From: CAWKOH01 sp963851245
Lineage (GTDB): Bacteria > Actinomycetota > Acidimicrobiia > Acidimicrobiales > Palsa-688
Assembly (NCBI GenBank): GCA_963851245.1
Contig: CAWKOH010000011.1
Span: 169,934-233,933 of the forward strand
Length of the DNA: 64,000 nucleotides
Direction of reading: 5' to 3'
Part shown: positions 1 to 12,213 of the stretch, in pieces
Position numbering within the stretch: position 1 is the first letter of the stretch
Layout: each line of letters starts with the position of its first letter
Translations under genes and position numbers: made by a program
The notes under the pieces: generated by a model
The model's database searches: none
What the model saw: only the letters and a program-made list of their open reading frames with translations
What the model was told of the DNA's origin: nothing

Positions 1-1
1 T

Positions 2-1126
2 CCCCAGCGGGAGTGGTTCGAGAAGGACTACTACAAGGTGTTGGGGGTGGCCGACAGCGCGTCCGCCAAGGACATCGGCAAGGCCTACCGAAAGCTGGCC
101 AAGCAGTACCACCCTGACGCCAATCCAGGCTCTGAAGAGCGTTTCAAGGAGATCTCCGCTGCCTACGACGTGCTGGGCGACGAGTCCAAGCGCAAGGAGT
201 ACGACGAGGTCCGTCGCCTCGGCGCGGCCGGAAACCCCTTCGCCGGCACAGGCGGCCGCGGCGGTGGCTTCACGAGCAACTTCCACGTGGACGATCTCGG
301 CGATCTTCTCGGCAACATCTTCGGTCGAGGGGCCCGGGGTGGACGCGGCGCGGGGCGGGGCCCGGGCGCCGGCCCCAGCCAGCGGGGCCAGGACCTCGAG
401 ACCACGCTCCACCTCTCCTTCCTGGAGGCCGTCAACGGGTCTGACCTCGACGGTCAACGTCACCTCCGAGGTTGCGTGCCATACCTGCGGTGGCAGCGGG
501 GCTGCTCCGGGAACGGCTCCGGTGGTGTGCGACGTGTGCGGCGGCCGGGGTGTGATCAACGACAACCAGGGCCTGTTCTCGTTCAGCCAGCCTTGCCAGG
601 CATGTAGCGGGACAGGACTGCGGGTCGAGAACCCCTGCCCGACCTGTCTTGGTGCCGGGGTCGAGTCGCAGCCCGCCAGGTCAAGGTGCGGATTCCCGCA
701 GGCGTGGACGACGGCCAGCGCATCCGGGTCAAGGGACGGGGCGGCGCCGGACGGGGCGGCGGTCCAGCCGGGCAACCTCTATGTGGTCGTCAAGGTCGAC
801 GGTCACGCCTGTTCGGCCGGCGGGGCAAGGACCTGACGCTCAGCGTTCCCGTCAGCTTCCCCGAGGCGGCGCTCGGTACGACCATCACGGTGCCCACCCT
901 CGACAAGCCGGTGACCCTCAAGATCCCGGCCGGCAGCAAGTCCGGACGGACCTTCCGGGTCCGGGGCCGCGGCGTACCGGTTTCATCCGGTGCCGGCGAC
1001 CTGCTCGTGACCATCGAGGTGGCGGTGCCGGCCGACCTGAACGAAGCCGAGCGCGAAGCGGTCGGCGCCCTCGGAGATCTGATCAAGGGCGACGCCCTGC
1101 GAGAAGTCTTTGGAGCGAGGTCATGA
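2..1126 (+). CDS. dnaJ: Chaperone protein DnaJ (Hsp40), 5' partial, frame-disrupted
   Basis: Cytosolic co-chaperone that delivers unfolded proteins to DnaK and stimulates its ATPase. The frame is already open at base 2 (PQREWFEKDYYKVLGV), which matches the usual actinobacterial N-terminus, so only a few codons lie outside the window. Order of parts: J domain with HPD near 110, Gly/Phe linker (about 230-370), four CxxC zinc-finger repeats (about 470-660), then the C-terminal substrate-binding beta domains. The protein is readable only by switching frame near 430, 670, 750 and 820. All domains remain and no sequence block is missing, so sequence error is likelier than decay. It overlaps hspR by 4 bases (ATGA). 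Confidence 0.9.
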
Positions 1127-1545
1127 GCATCCGCGAGAACCGCACGACCCGGGCCGTCTACGTGATATCGGTAGCCGCCGAGCTGGCCGGGGTGCACCCC
1201 CAGACCTTGCGGATCTATGAGCGCAAAGGTTTGCTCGACCCGGCTCGCACTGTGGGCGGAAGCCGGCGCTACAGCGAACACGACATCGCGCAGCTGCGCC
1301 GCATCCAGGACCTCACCACTTCCGGGCTCAATCTGGAAGGGGTCCGGCGGGTCCTCGAACTCGAGGCCGAGGTGGCCCGGCTTCAGGCTGAGCTCGAGAC
1401 CGCCCGCCGCCAGGCGGTCGAAGAGATCGAGCGCATCCATCGTCAGTACCGCCGGGATCTGGTCCCGGTGAAAAACTCCCCCGATGCCGTTGCGCTCAGC
1501 CGCGGCAGACCCAGCTTATCGCAGACCACTCGCAAAGGAGAGACC

Positions 1546-4115
<2,570 letters not shown>

Positions 4116-4244
4116 ACGGGGCGGCGGTCGCTTAATGATCGCCGCCGGCCGCGGGTGGATCGTCGGGTAGCCGAAAGGCGGCGTCGTTCTCGAACCGCGT
4201 GGCCAGGCTCCGGTTCGGGCGCCCGGGCCGGCAGCCGCCACCAC

Positions 4245-4250
4245 TATGCT
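4245..4250 (+). promoter_or_regulatory. -10 box of a probable leaderless purA promoter
   Basis: TATGCT ends 6 nt before the purA GTG at 4257. In actinobacteria a TANNNT element 6-7 nt before a GTG or ATG marks a transcript that begins at the start codon. There is no purine-rich ribosome-binding site at this GTG, which fits a leaderless start. Confidence 0.55.
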
Positions 4251-4256
4251 GGTCCG

Positions 4257-5543
<1,287 letters not shown>

Positions 5544-6813
5544 ATGGCCGGCTCGCGAGCGCGCGCGTTTGCGTGGTTGGTAGCGGCGGGCGCGAGCACG
5601 CCCTGGCCCTGGCCCTGGCTCGGACCGCCGACGTCGCGGTCTGCCCGGGCAACCCGGGGATGGCCGCCCTGGGACTGGCGTGCAAGCCGGATCCCCCCGA
5701 TTCGGTCGATGCCGATCTCTTCGTGATCGGGCCTGAGGTACCCCTCGTCGCCGGCCTGGCCGACCGCTTGCGGGCCTCTGGCCGTTTGGTGTTCGGGCCT
5801 GGGGCGGACGGGGCGCGCCTGGAGGGCTCCAAGGCCTGGATGAAAGAAGTCCTAGCCGGCGCTGGCGTTCCGACCGCGGCCTACCAGTCGTTCGACCGGC
5901 CCGGCCCGGCGATCGACTACCTGCGCAACCGGCCCGGTCCGTGGGTGGTGAAGACCGACGGGCTGGCCGCCGGCAAGGGTGTTCTGGTCACCGACGATCT
6001 GGCCGCCGCCGAGGCCGATGTCACCGCCAAGCTGTCGGGGCGGTCCTTTGGGGATGCGGGCCGGCGGGTGGTGATCGAGGAGGAGCTGCGCGGGCCCGAG
6101 GTGTCGCTCATGGCCGTGTGCGACGGTGTCCGGGCCGTTCCGCTGGCCCCGGCCCAGGACTTCAAGCGGGCCGGCGACGGGGATACAGGTCACAACACAG
6201 GCGGCATGGGGGCCTATTCACCCGTCCCGGGAGTAAGTGACGACGTGGTTGCTGCCATCATGGACAGCGCCGTGGAGCCCACCTTGCAGGCCCTGAGCGA
6301 CCGCGGCATCGACTACAGGGGTGTTCTGTACGCGGGCGTCATGCTGACATCGGACGGGCCGAAGATCCTCGAGTTCAATGTCCGTTTCGGCGATCCCGAG
6401 ACCCAGGTCGTGTTGCCCCGCTGGCTCGGCGACGTCACCGCTGTGCTGAAGGCCGCAGCCGACGGCCGGCTCGACTCGATCGAGCAGCCGCGAGTTCTCG
6501 GCGGACGCCTCCGTTTGCGTGGTCCTGGCCGCCCCCGGATATCCGGAATCGCCACGAACAGGCGACCGTATCGACGGTTTCATACCCGCAAGCGCTATTG
6601 AAGGGATCGACCTCTACGCGGCCGGAGTGGGACGCGCTCGGCGATGACCTGGTGACGAGCGGCGGGCGGGTGCTCGGTGTGGGTGCGAGCGGACCGACGC
6701 TCTCGGCCGCCCGCAAGAAGGTTTACGAAGCGCTCCCGGCCGTGTCCTGGCCAGGAGTGAGATACCGGCACGACATCGCGGCCGAGGCGGCCGCTAGAGA
6801 GGGGAACATGTGA
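5544..6813 (+). CDS. purD: Phosphoribosylamine-glycine ligase (GARS), frame-disrupted
   Basis: Second step of purine synthesis: ligates glycine to phosphoribosylamine using ATP. The ATP-grasp core is clear: N-terminal VVGSGGREHALALAL, nucleotide-binding VVKTDGLAAGKGVLV, then HNTGGMGAYSPVP and metal-binding LEFNVRFGDPETQ. The tail SAARKKVYEAL is the usual C-terminal GARS motif. The likely start is ATG 5544, immediately after the purA stop, with a break before 5570; GTG 5573 is the alternative. Further breaks lie near 6490 and 6640, but no domain is lost. The stop at 6811-6813 overlaps the purE GTG. Confidence 0.92.
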
Positions 6814-7279
6814 AGAAGGTCGCCGTACTTATGGGCTCGGCCAACGACCGGGCCAAGATGGCTCCGGCTCTCGAGATCCTGGAGTCATTCGGGGTGGAGG
6901 CCACCGAGCACGTCATGTCCGCCCACCGGACGCCGGCCGGTTGTGGCCGCGTTCGCCGCTTCGGCGCGAGACGACGGGCTATGGCGCCATCATCTGCGGC
7001 GCCGGCATGGCCGCCCACCTGGCCGGGGCGGTCGCCGGCGCAGACAACCCTGCCGGTCATCGGAGTCCCTCTCTCGGGCGGCGCCATCGGAGGGATCGAT
7101 TCCCTGTATCCACCGTGCAGATGCCTCGGGGTATACCTGTTGCGACCGTGGCCATCGACGGGGCGGCCAACGCCGCCCTGCTGGCGGTGGAGATGTTCGC
7201 CGTCACAGATGTCGACCTGCAGAAGCGCTTGGCCGACTACCGGGCGGAGTGGTTGAAATCAACGAGGAGGAGTCTGTGA
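6810..7279 (+). CDS. purE: 5-(carboxyamino)imidazole ribonucleotide mutase, frame-disrupted
   Basis: Class I PurE converts N5-CAIR to CAIR in purine synthesis. GTG 6810 gives VKKVAVLMGSANDRAKM, the phosphate-binding N-terminus, followed by the catalytic SAHRTP. After frame changes near 6945, 7055 and 7115 the remaining family blocks appear in order: GYGAIICGAGMAAHLAGAVA, LPVIGVPLSGGAIGGIDSLY, then GIPVATVAIDGAANAALLA. Length about 155 residues is normal. It overlaps the purD stop by 4 bases and its own stop at 7277-7279 overlaps the purC GTG, so translation of the run is probably coupled. No purK is visible in the window. Confidence 0.9.
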
Positions 7280-8168
7280 GCGCCCTGTCCATACCGCACG
7301 TGGCCTCGGGCAAGGTCCGGGACATCTACGAGCTGGACGACAAGCATCTGCTCTTCGTCACGTCGGATCGTATGTCGGCCTTCGACGTGGTGATGGCCGA
7401 GCCCATTCCGGACAAGGGGCGGGTCCTGACCGCCAGTCACTGCGTTCTGGCTGGGGCGGCTGTCTGGCGTGGCCCCCAACCATCTGGTCAGTCTCGACGT
7501 TCCCGCGGCGGCGCGGTGGGCGACGACCGCGACCTTGAGGGCCGGGTCATGGTCGTGCGGAGGGCCGAGATGCTGCCTATCGAATGCATCGTCCGCGGTT
7601 ACCTGTCCGGCTCGGCCTGGGCCGAGTACAAGCGGACCCAGACCATGCACGGGACAGCCGCTGCCATCCGGGCTGAGGCAGTCGGAGCGGCTGCCCGAGC
7701 CGGTCTTCACTCCGTCAACGAAGGCCGACGACCGGGCACGACGAGAACATATCCTTCGACGCCGCCGCAGCCCTGGCCGGCGAGGACCTGGCGGCCGAGG
7801 CCCGTCGGATAAGCCTGGCGGCCTATGAGCAGGCCGCCGCCCTGGCTGCCGAACGAGGCATCATCATCGCCGACACGAAGTTCGAGCTGGGGATCATCGA
7901 CGGTGCTTTGTCGATCTGCGACGAGGTGCTGACGCCCGACTCGTCCCGTTTCTGGCCCGCTGACGGATGGGCGCCGGGTGAGGTGCCGCCGTCTTTCGAC
8001 AAACAGCCGCTGCGGGACTGGCTCGAGGGCACAGGATGGGACAAGACCCCGCCGCCCCCTCCGCTGCCCGCCGAGGTGGTCGAAGCCACCCGGGCCCGGT
8101 ATGTCGAAGCCTACGAACGCCTGACCGGGCTGCGTTTTGCCGATTGGCCCGGTGTGGGCGGCCGGTAG
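7276..8168 (+). CDS. purC: SAICAR synthetase, frame-disrupted
   Basis: Ligates aspartate to CAIR with ATP. GTG 7276 lies 6 nt after a strong GAGGAG ribosome-binding site. Blocks in order: SGKVRDIYELDDKHLLFVTS, DRMSAFDVVMAEPIPDKGRV, then MLPIECIVRGYLSGSAWAEY, then IIADTKFELGIIDGALSICD and EVLTPDSSRFWP. About 295 residues, the long type seen in actinobacteria. Frame changes are needed near 7450, 7510, 7665 and 7735. The C-terminal third (7740-8168) reads without interruption. The TAG stop at 8166 also forms the first three bases of the purS -10 box. Confidence 0.92.
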
Positions 8169-8171
8169 GGT
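8166..8171 (+). promoter_or_regulatory. -10 box of a probable leaderless purS promoter
   Basis: TAGGGT ends 6 nt before GTG 8178. Its TAG is also the purC stop codon, so this promoter is embedded in the end of purC. It would allow purS and purQ to be transcribed apart from the upstream genes. Confidence 0.5.
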
Positions 8172-8177
8172 GGATGG

Positions 8178-8432
8178 GTGATGCGATTCAACGCGTTGGT
8201 TGAGGTATCGCTTCGACCCGGAATCGCCGATCCTCAGGGTGCGACTATCGAACGGGCCTTGCCGGCGCTGGGCTTCGACGCCATCTCCGGCGTCAGAGCG
8301 GGGAAAGCGTTCCGCTTCATGGTCGACGCCGCCAGCGAGGAAGCCGCTCGAGTTCAGGTGACCGAGCTGTGCCGCCGGCTGCTCACCAACCCGGTTATAG
8401 AAGACTCGGCGGTCACGTTGGAGCCGGCGTGA
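8178..8432 (+). CDS. purS: FGAM synthase subunit PurS
   Basis: Small bridging subunit of the PurSQL formylglycinamidine synthase, needed to pass ammonia from PurQ to PurL. 84 residues, normal for PurS. It begins at GTG 8178 (or ATG 8181): MMRFNALVEVSLRPGIADPQ, followed by GATIERALPALGF, the typical first strand-helix unit, and ends LEPA at TGA 8430. The frame is intact. It is separated from purQ by a tandem repeat that is built from its own last codons. Confidence 0.9.
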   Translation: MMRFNALVEVSLRPGIADPQGATIERALPALGFDAISGVRAGKAFRFMVDAASEEAARVQVTELCRRLLTNPVIEDSAVTLEPA

Positions 8433-8509
8433 GCAGGGGAGCCGGCGTGAGCAGGGGAGCCGGCGTGGGCAGGGGAGCCGGCGTGAGCTCGGGAGCCCGT
8501 GTGAGAGTC
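8420..8509. repeat. Tandem 18-bp repeat between purS and purQ
   Basis: The 18-mer GGAGCCGGCGTGAGCAGG occurs at 8420-8437 and 8438-8455, then with one change at 8456-8473, with a changed end at 8474-8491, and as a worn copy at 8492-8509. The first copy contains the last codons and stop of purS. The repeat therefore arose by tandem duplication of the purS 3' end and moves the purQ start about 75 bases downstream. Each good copy carries GTGA. Confidence 0.9.
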
Positions 8510-8520
8510 TGGAGTGGCCG

Positions 8521-9330
8521 GTGACGGCCAGGGTCGGCGTAGTTCTGTTCCCGGGCTCGAACTGTGAGCACGACGTGGTCGAGGCAGTAACTGATCTCGG
8601 CGGCCGCGCCGACATCATCTGGCACGGGGACCGCTCCCTCGGCCCGATCGACGCGATCGTGCTGCCGGGCGGCTTCGCCCACGGCGATTATCTGAGGCCC
8701 GGCGCCATCGCCCGGTTCTCGCCCATCATGGCCGCGGTCGAAGACTTCGCGGCCGGTGGCGGCCCGGTCGTCGGTGTGTGCAATGGCTTTCAGATCCTGA
8801 CCGAAGCTCACCTTCTGCCCGGGGCCTTGCAGAAAAACCGGGGCCTGACCTTTCTATGCGCCACAGTGGAGCTGGAGGTGGCGAGCGATCGTTCCGTCCT
8901 CACGTCAGGGATCGAGATCGGCACCCGCCTGCGCATCCCCATCAACCACTTCGAGGGTAACTACACCTGCGACCAGCGCACGCTCGACGAACTTCGGGCG
9001 CACGCCCGGATCATCCTCCGCTATTCGAACAATCCCAACGGATCCGTCGATGACATCGCCGGCATCGTCAGTCCCGGAGGCAACGTGGTCGGGTTGATGC
9101 CGCACCCCGAACGAGCGGTTGATCCTCTGGTCGGATCGACCGACGGGCGCATCCTTCTGGGCGCGCTCGTTGAAGGTGGCGGCGGCCGCCTAACTCCTCG
9201 TCCGCGGTACACCGGCCCGGCGCAAGACGGTCGGGTCAACGCCGGCGGCCCGCCAGGCGGCATAGGTCAGCCCTTTGCGTTCGCCATAGGCCTTGGCAGC
9301 ACCGACAAAGTCGTCTTCGAGAGCCTTTAA
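8521..9330 (+). CDS. purQ: FGAM synthase glutaminase subunit PurQ
   Basis: Class I glutamine amidotransferase that supplies ammonia to PurL. GTG 8521 gives VTARVGVVLFPGSNCEHDV. Hallmarks are LPGGFAHGDYLRPGAIAR, the nucleophile elbow GVCNGFQIL with the catalytic Cys, and GLMPHPERA with the catalytic His. PurQ proteins are about 220-230 residues, so the real protein should end near 9190. The frame stays open to 9330 and reads into the antisense of the next gene. A TAA at 9191 in another frame suggests that one base shift removed the natural stop. Downstream purL is separated by a convergent gene. Confidence 0.92.
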   Translation: MTARVGVVLFPGSNCEHDVVEAVTDLGGRADIIWHGDRSLGPIDAIVLPGGFAHGDYLRPGAIARFSPIMAAVEDFAAGGGPVVGVCNGFQILTEAHLLPGALQKNRGLTFLCATVELEVASDRSVLTSGIEIGTRLRIPINHFEGNYTCDQRTLDELRAHARIILRYSNNPNGSVDDIAGIVSPGGNVVGLMPHPERAVDPLVGSTDGRILLGALVEGGGGRLTPRPRYTGPAQDGRVNAGGPPGGIGQPFAFAIGLGSTDKVVFESL

Positions 9331-9627
9331 GTCGACTGCTTCTTCCTTGGTAGCCAGCTCCGCTTCGAGATTCATCCGCTCTTGCACCAAATGGACCCGA
9401 GTAAGAGGATCGGCGGCTGCTAGGCGCTCGTCGATCTGATCTAGACGGGCTTCAATCCCTTCGGCAGTGCGCTTACGACCACGCTTTGGTTTGTGGGCTT
9501 CCAGGGCCTCCAAGTAGCGACGTACAGCCCGGCTCTCTTCTCGTCCAACCGCCAAAGCTTGCTTATGCTCCGCGGTCATTGCTGCTTTCGTACCACGCGC
9601 CTTCTTGGCTGTTGACTTGGCTGGCAT
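9190..9627 (-). CDS. Conserved basic small protein of unknown function
   Basis: 145 residues, intact, transcribed against the purine genes and lying between purQ and purL. It starts MPAKSTAKKARGTKAAMTAE, with a very basic N-terminus and a run KPKRGRKRT that resembles an AT-hook-like DNA-binding patch. A long charged helical region rich in Glu, Leu and Arg follows (about residues 50-115), then YGERKGLTYAAWRAAGVDP and a basic end. I recall similar basic actinobacterial proteins with an ERKG-YAAWR end but know no function. A nucleoid-associated role is possible from charge and the Arg-Gly-Arg patch; this is inference. Start ATG 9627 has TACTCT 5 nt upstream. Confidence 0.75.
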   Translation of the reverse strand: MPAKSTAKKARGTKAAMTAEHKQALAVGREESRAVRRYLEALEAHKPKRGRKRTAEGIEARLDQIDERLAAADPLTRVHLVQERMNLEAELATKEEAVDLKALEDDFVGAAKAYGERKGLTYAAWRAAGVDPTVLRRAGVPRTRS

Positions 9628-9632
9628 ATACA

Positions 9633-9638
9633 AGAGTA
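9633..9638 (-). promoter_or_regulatory. -10 box of the antisense small gene
   Basis: On the minus strand TACTCT ends 5 nt before the ATG at 9627, matching the leaderless TANNNT pattern used elsewhere in this window. Its promoter shares the 80-base spacer with the divergent purL promoter. Confidence 0.45.
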
Positions 9639-9678
9639 TTTCACACATTCTTAGCCTTGTTGCAACCGGGGTGCCCGG

Positions 9679-9698
9679 TAGTGGTTCAGTGACCACTA
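9679..9698. promoter_or_regulatory. Inverted repeat overlapping the purL promoter (possible operator)
   Basis: TAGTGGT (9679-9685) and ACCACTA (9692-9698) form a perfect 7-base inverted repeat with a 6-base centre. The right arm overlaps the TAGGGT -10 box at 9697, so a bound protein would block purL transcription. The binding protein is unknown. Confidence 0.45.
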
Positions 9699-9702
9699 GG
9701 GT
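9697..9702 (+). promoter_or_regulatory. -10 box of a probable leaderless purL promoter
   Basis: TAGGGT ends 7 nt before ATG 9710. It gives purL its own promoter, needed because an antisense gene separates it from purQ. Confidence 0.5.
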
Positions 9703-9709
9703 CATATGC

Positions 9710-11938
9710 ATGAAAGGCGAGATCCACCGAGCCCTGGGGCTCACCGACGATGAGGCGTCGGCCATCGAGGAATTGTCGGGGCGGGAACCCAACCACCTCG
9801 AACTGGCCATGTACTCGGTTATGTGGAGCGAGCATTGTTCTTATAAGTCCAGCCGTGTGCACCTGAAGCGTTTGCCCACTGAAGGCGAGCGGGTCTTGGT
9901 GGGTCCCGGGGAGAATGCCGGTGTCGTTGACGCTGGCGGTGGCCTGGCGGTGGCGCTGCGTATTGAGAGTCACAATCACCCGTCGGCGATCGAGCCATAT
10001 CAAGGTGCTGCGACGGGAGTCGGCGGGATCTTGCGGGATATCTTCACCATGGGTGCCCGGCCCATCGCCTTAATGGACCCGCTCCGGTTTGGCTCCCCTA
10101 CAGACGCCCGCAGCCGTTGGATCGCCACTGGAGTCATCTCCGGCATTTCCGGTTACGGCAACTCGGTGGGAGTCCCGACCGTGGGAGGCGAAATCGTCTT
10201 CGACGACTGTTACACGGACAATCCCCTCGTAAACGTTCTGTGTTGCGGCGTGCTTCCGTCCGATCGTTTGGTGCTGGGCCGGGCGTCGGGAATTGGGAAT
10301 CTTGCCGTTCTTCTCGGAAGCACAACAGGCCGTGATGGTATCGGCGGGGTCAGCGTTCTGGCGTCGGCCGGTTTTAGCGACGACGAGGCGGCCGAGCAGG
10401 CCAAACGACCTAATGTTCAAGTAGGGGATCCCTTTGAAGAGAAGCGGCTGATCGAAGCCTGCTTGCAACTGCTCGATGAGTCCTTGGTCGTCGGGATCCA
10501 GGACCTTGGCGGCGCCGGCCTCACCTGCGCCACCAGCGAGACGGCTTCGCGCGGGGGCGTCGGGATGGACGTGGATGTCACCGCGGTGCCGCGTCGCGAA
10601 CCGGAGATGGAGCCATGGGAGGTGATGACGAGCGAGAGTCAGGAGCGGATGCTCGCCATAGTGACCCCTGAAGCACTCGACCGGGTGATGGATGTGTGCC
10701 ACTCCTGGGAGGTTCGAGCGACGGTCGTGGGCCGGGTGACGGCCTCCGGAAGACTCCGGATCCTGGACGGATGGGATGGTGAGGTTCTCGCCGACGTCCC
10801 CGCCGCCACTCTTCATGAGGACGCGCCTCTGTACAACCGGCCGTTGGCGCGCCCCGCCGACCTTGATGCCCGGCAGAGCGATGACCCTGGCCGGTTGCCT
10901 GCGCCCGATGACTGCGGGCCCGACCTTCTAGCCCTGCTCGAGGACCCGTCGTGGGTGTTCCGGCAGTACGACCATCAGCTGTTCCTCAATACCGTCGTGG
11001 CCCCCGGCGGGGATGCCGCCTTGCTCCGCCTGGCCGGCCCCGGGGTTCCCGTTCCCGAGCCGGGCCGGCGCCGAGGGCTAGCTCTCTCCACCGATGGCAA
11101 CTCCAGGTGGTGCGCGCTCGATCCCCGAGCCGGCACCGCCCTGTTGGTAGCCGAATCGGCCCTCAATGTGGCATGTGTGGGCGCCCGCCCGGTCGCACTC
11201 GTCAACTGTCTCAATTTCGGTAACCCCGAGCACCCTGAGGTCATGTGGCAGTTGTCGGAAGCGATCGACGGTATGTCGGACGCGTGCCGGGCCCTGTCCA
11301 TCCCGGTCATCGGAGGCAACGTGAGCCTCTACAACGAGAGCCGCGGGCGCGACATCGACCCCACTCCGGTGGTCGGCACCCTCGGCTTGGTCGACCGCCT
11401 CGAACGCCGGCCCCCGGGAGCCCGGTTGGTGGAAGCGAGCAGCGTCGTCGTCGTGGGAGCGGTGGGGGATCTGGCTCGAGCCAGCTCCCTGGCCGGATCC
11501 CGCTGGGCTGTAGATATACACGGCCACCGCGGCGGCCGCCTGGCGGCGCTGGACCTAGCCCTCCACCTGCGACTTGTCCGTCTGGTCGAGGATCTGGTCT
11601 GGTCCGGGCTGGTCGACGGGGTGCACGATGTGTCCGATGGCGGTATCGGCGTGACGCTGGCAGAGATGGCAGTCGCCGGCGGTGTCGGATTCACCGTGAA
11701 GGGCGTGCCGGATCACGCCGCCCTGTTCGGAGAGGAACCGTCCCGGGTCGTGGTCAGCGTTCCCGCCCCGGGCCTGGCGGAGCTCGAGGGGAGGGTGCGT
11801 TCGGCGGGCCTGGATCTCGTGCGGTTGGGGGTCGCGGGCGGCGACCGCCTGGTCGTGGCGGGACTGGTGGACGTGTCACTGGCCGATGCCCAGGCTGCCT
11901 GGCGGGGATCGCTGCCGGCGGCCCTGGGGGTGTCGTAG
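9710..11938 (+). CDS. purL: FGAM synthase large subunit PurL
   Basis: ATP-dependent amidation of FGAR to FGAM, with PurS and PurQ. 742 residues, normal for the small PurL type. ATG 9710 (MKGEIHRALGLTDDEASAIE) is chosen over the longer open frame because the family N-terminus and the -10 box fit it. Key segments: MWSEHCSYKSSRVHLKRLP, ESHNHPSAIEPYQGAATGVG, VPTVGGEIVFD, IQDLGGAGLTCATSE and, in the second half, CLNFGNPEHPEVMWQL and VHDVSDGGIGVTLAEM. The frame is intact. Confidence 0.96.
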   Translation: MKGEIHRALGLTDDEASAIEELSGREPNHLELAMYSVMWSEHCSYKSSRVHLKRLPTEGERVLVGPGENAGVVDAGGGLAVALRIESHNHPSAIEPYQGAATGVGGILRDIFTMGARPIALMDPLRFGSPTDARSRWIATGVISGISGYGNSVGVPTVGGEIVFDDCYTDNPLVNVLCCGVLPSDRLVLGRASGIGNLAVLLGSTTGRDGIGGVSVLASAGFSDDEAAEQAKRPNVQVGDPFEEKRLIEACLQLLDESLVVGIQDLGGAGLTCATSETASRGGVGMDVDVTAVPRREPEMEPWEVMTSESQERMLAIVTPEALDRVMDVCHSWEVRATVVGRVTASGRLRILDGWDGEVLADVPAATLHEDAPLYNRPLARPADLDARQSDDPGRLPAPDDCGPDLLALLEDPSWVFRQYDHQLFLNTVVAPGGDAALLRLAGPGVPVPEPGRRRGLALSTDGNSRWCALDPRAGTALLVAESALNVACVGARPVALVNCLNFGNPEHPEVMWQLSEAIDGMSDACRALSIPVIGGNVSLYNESRGRDIDPTPVVGTLGLVDRLERRPPGARLVEASSVVVVGAVGDLARASSLAGSRWAVDIHGHRGGRLAALDLALHLRLVRLVEDLVWSGLVDGVHDVSDGGIGVTLAEMAVAGGVGFTVKGVPDHAALFGEEPSRVVVSVPAPGLAELEGRVRSAGLDLVRLGVAGGDRLVVAGLVDVSLADAQAAWRGSLPAALGVS

Positions 11939-12003
11939 GGCCTCTGGCGGGGCCGAGCCGGGCCGGCGGGCGACGTCCGCCGGCTGACCCCCGGGCGCGC
12001 CAA

Positions 12004-12104
12004 CGCAACAAAGGTCGCACGGCAAAGCCAACCCTCGCTGCGTTACTGCGAAATATCGCACGTAACGCAGCAGAGGTCGGCTCCGATACCCGACCTCTGT
12101 TGCG
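12004..12104. repeat. Alternating inverted-repeat block in the purL-purF spacer
   Basis: Four copies of a related motif alternate in orientation: CGCAACAAAGGTCG (12004-12017, +), 12028-12046 (-), GTAACGCAGCAGAGGTCGG (12062-12080, +) and 12090-12104 (-). They create two strong hairpins. GCTGCGTTAC (12037-12046) pairs with GTAACGCAGC (12062-12071), with an inner TGCGA/TCGCA pair. CAGAGGTCGG (12071-12080) pairs perfectly with CCGACCTCTG (12090-12099). There is no T run, so it is not a simple terminator. It looks like a dispersed actinobacterial intergenic element or a multi-site operator. Confidence 0.8.
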
Positions 12105-12213
12105 TTTGTGCGAAAACTGCTGGGGGCTGCAGACTGCCGGCAAGGCCATGTAAGGAAGCCGCCGGCCGCCGGCGCGGCCGAGAGTCGCCGGAACCCCCCC
12201 ACGCCATGAGAGA

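Noticed and set aside
8420..8509. CRISPR-like or CRISPR remnant array
   Set aside because: The units are direct tandem copies with no spacers, and they derive from the purS end.
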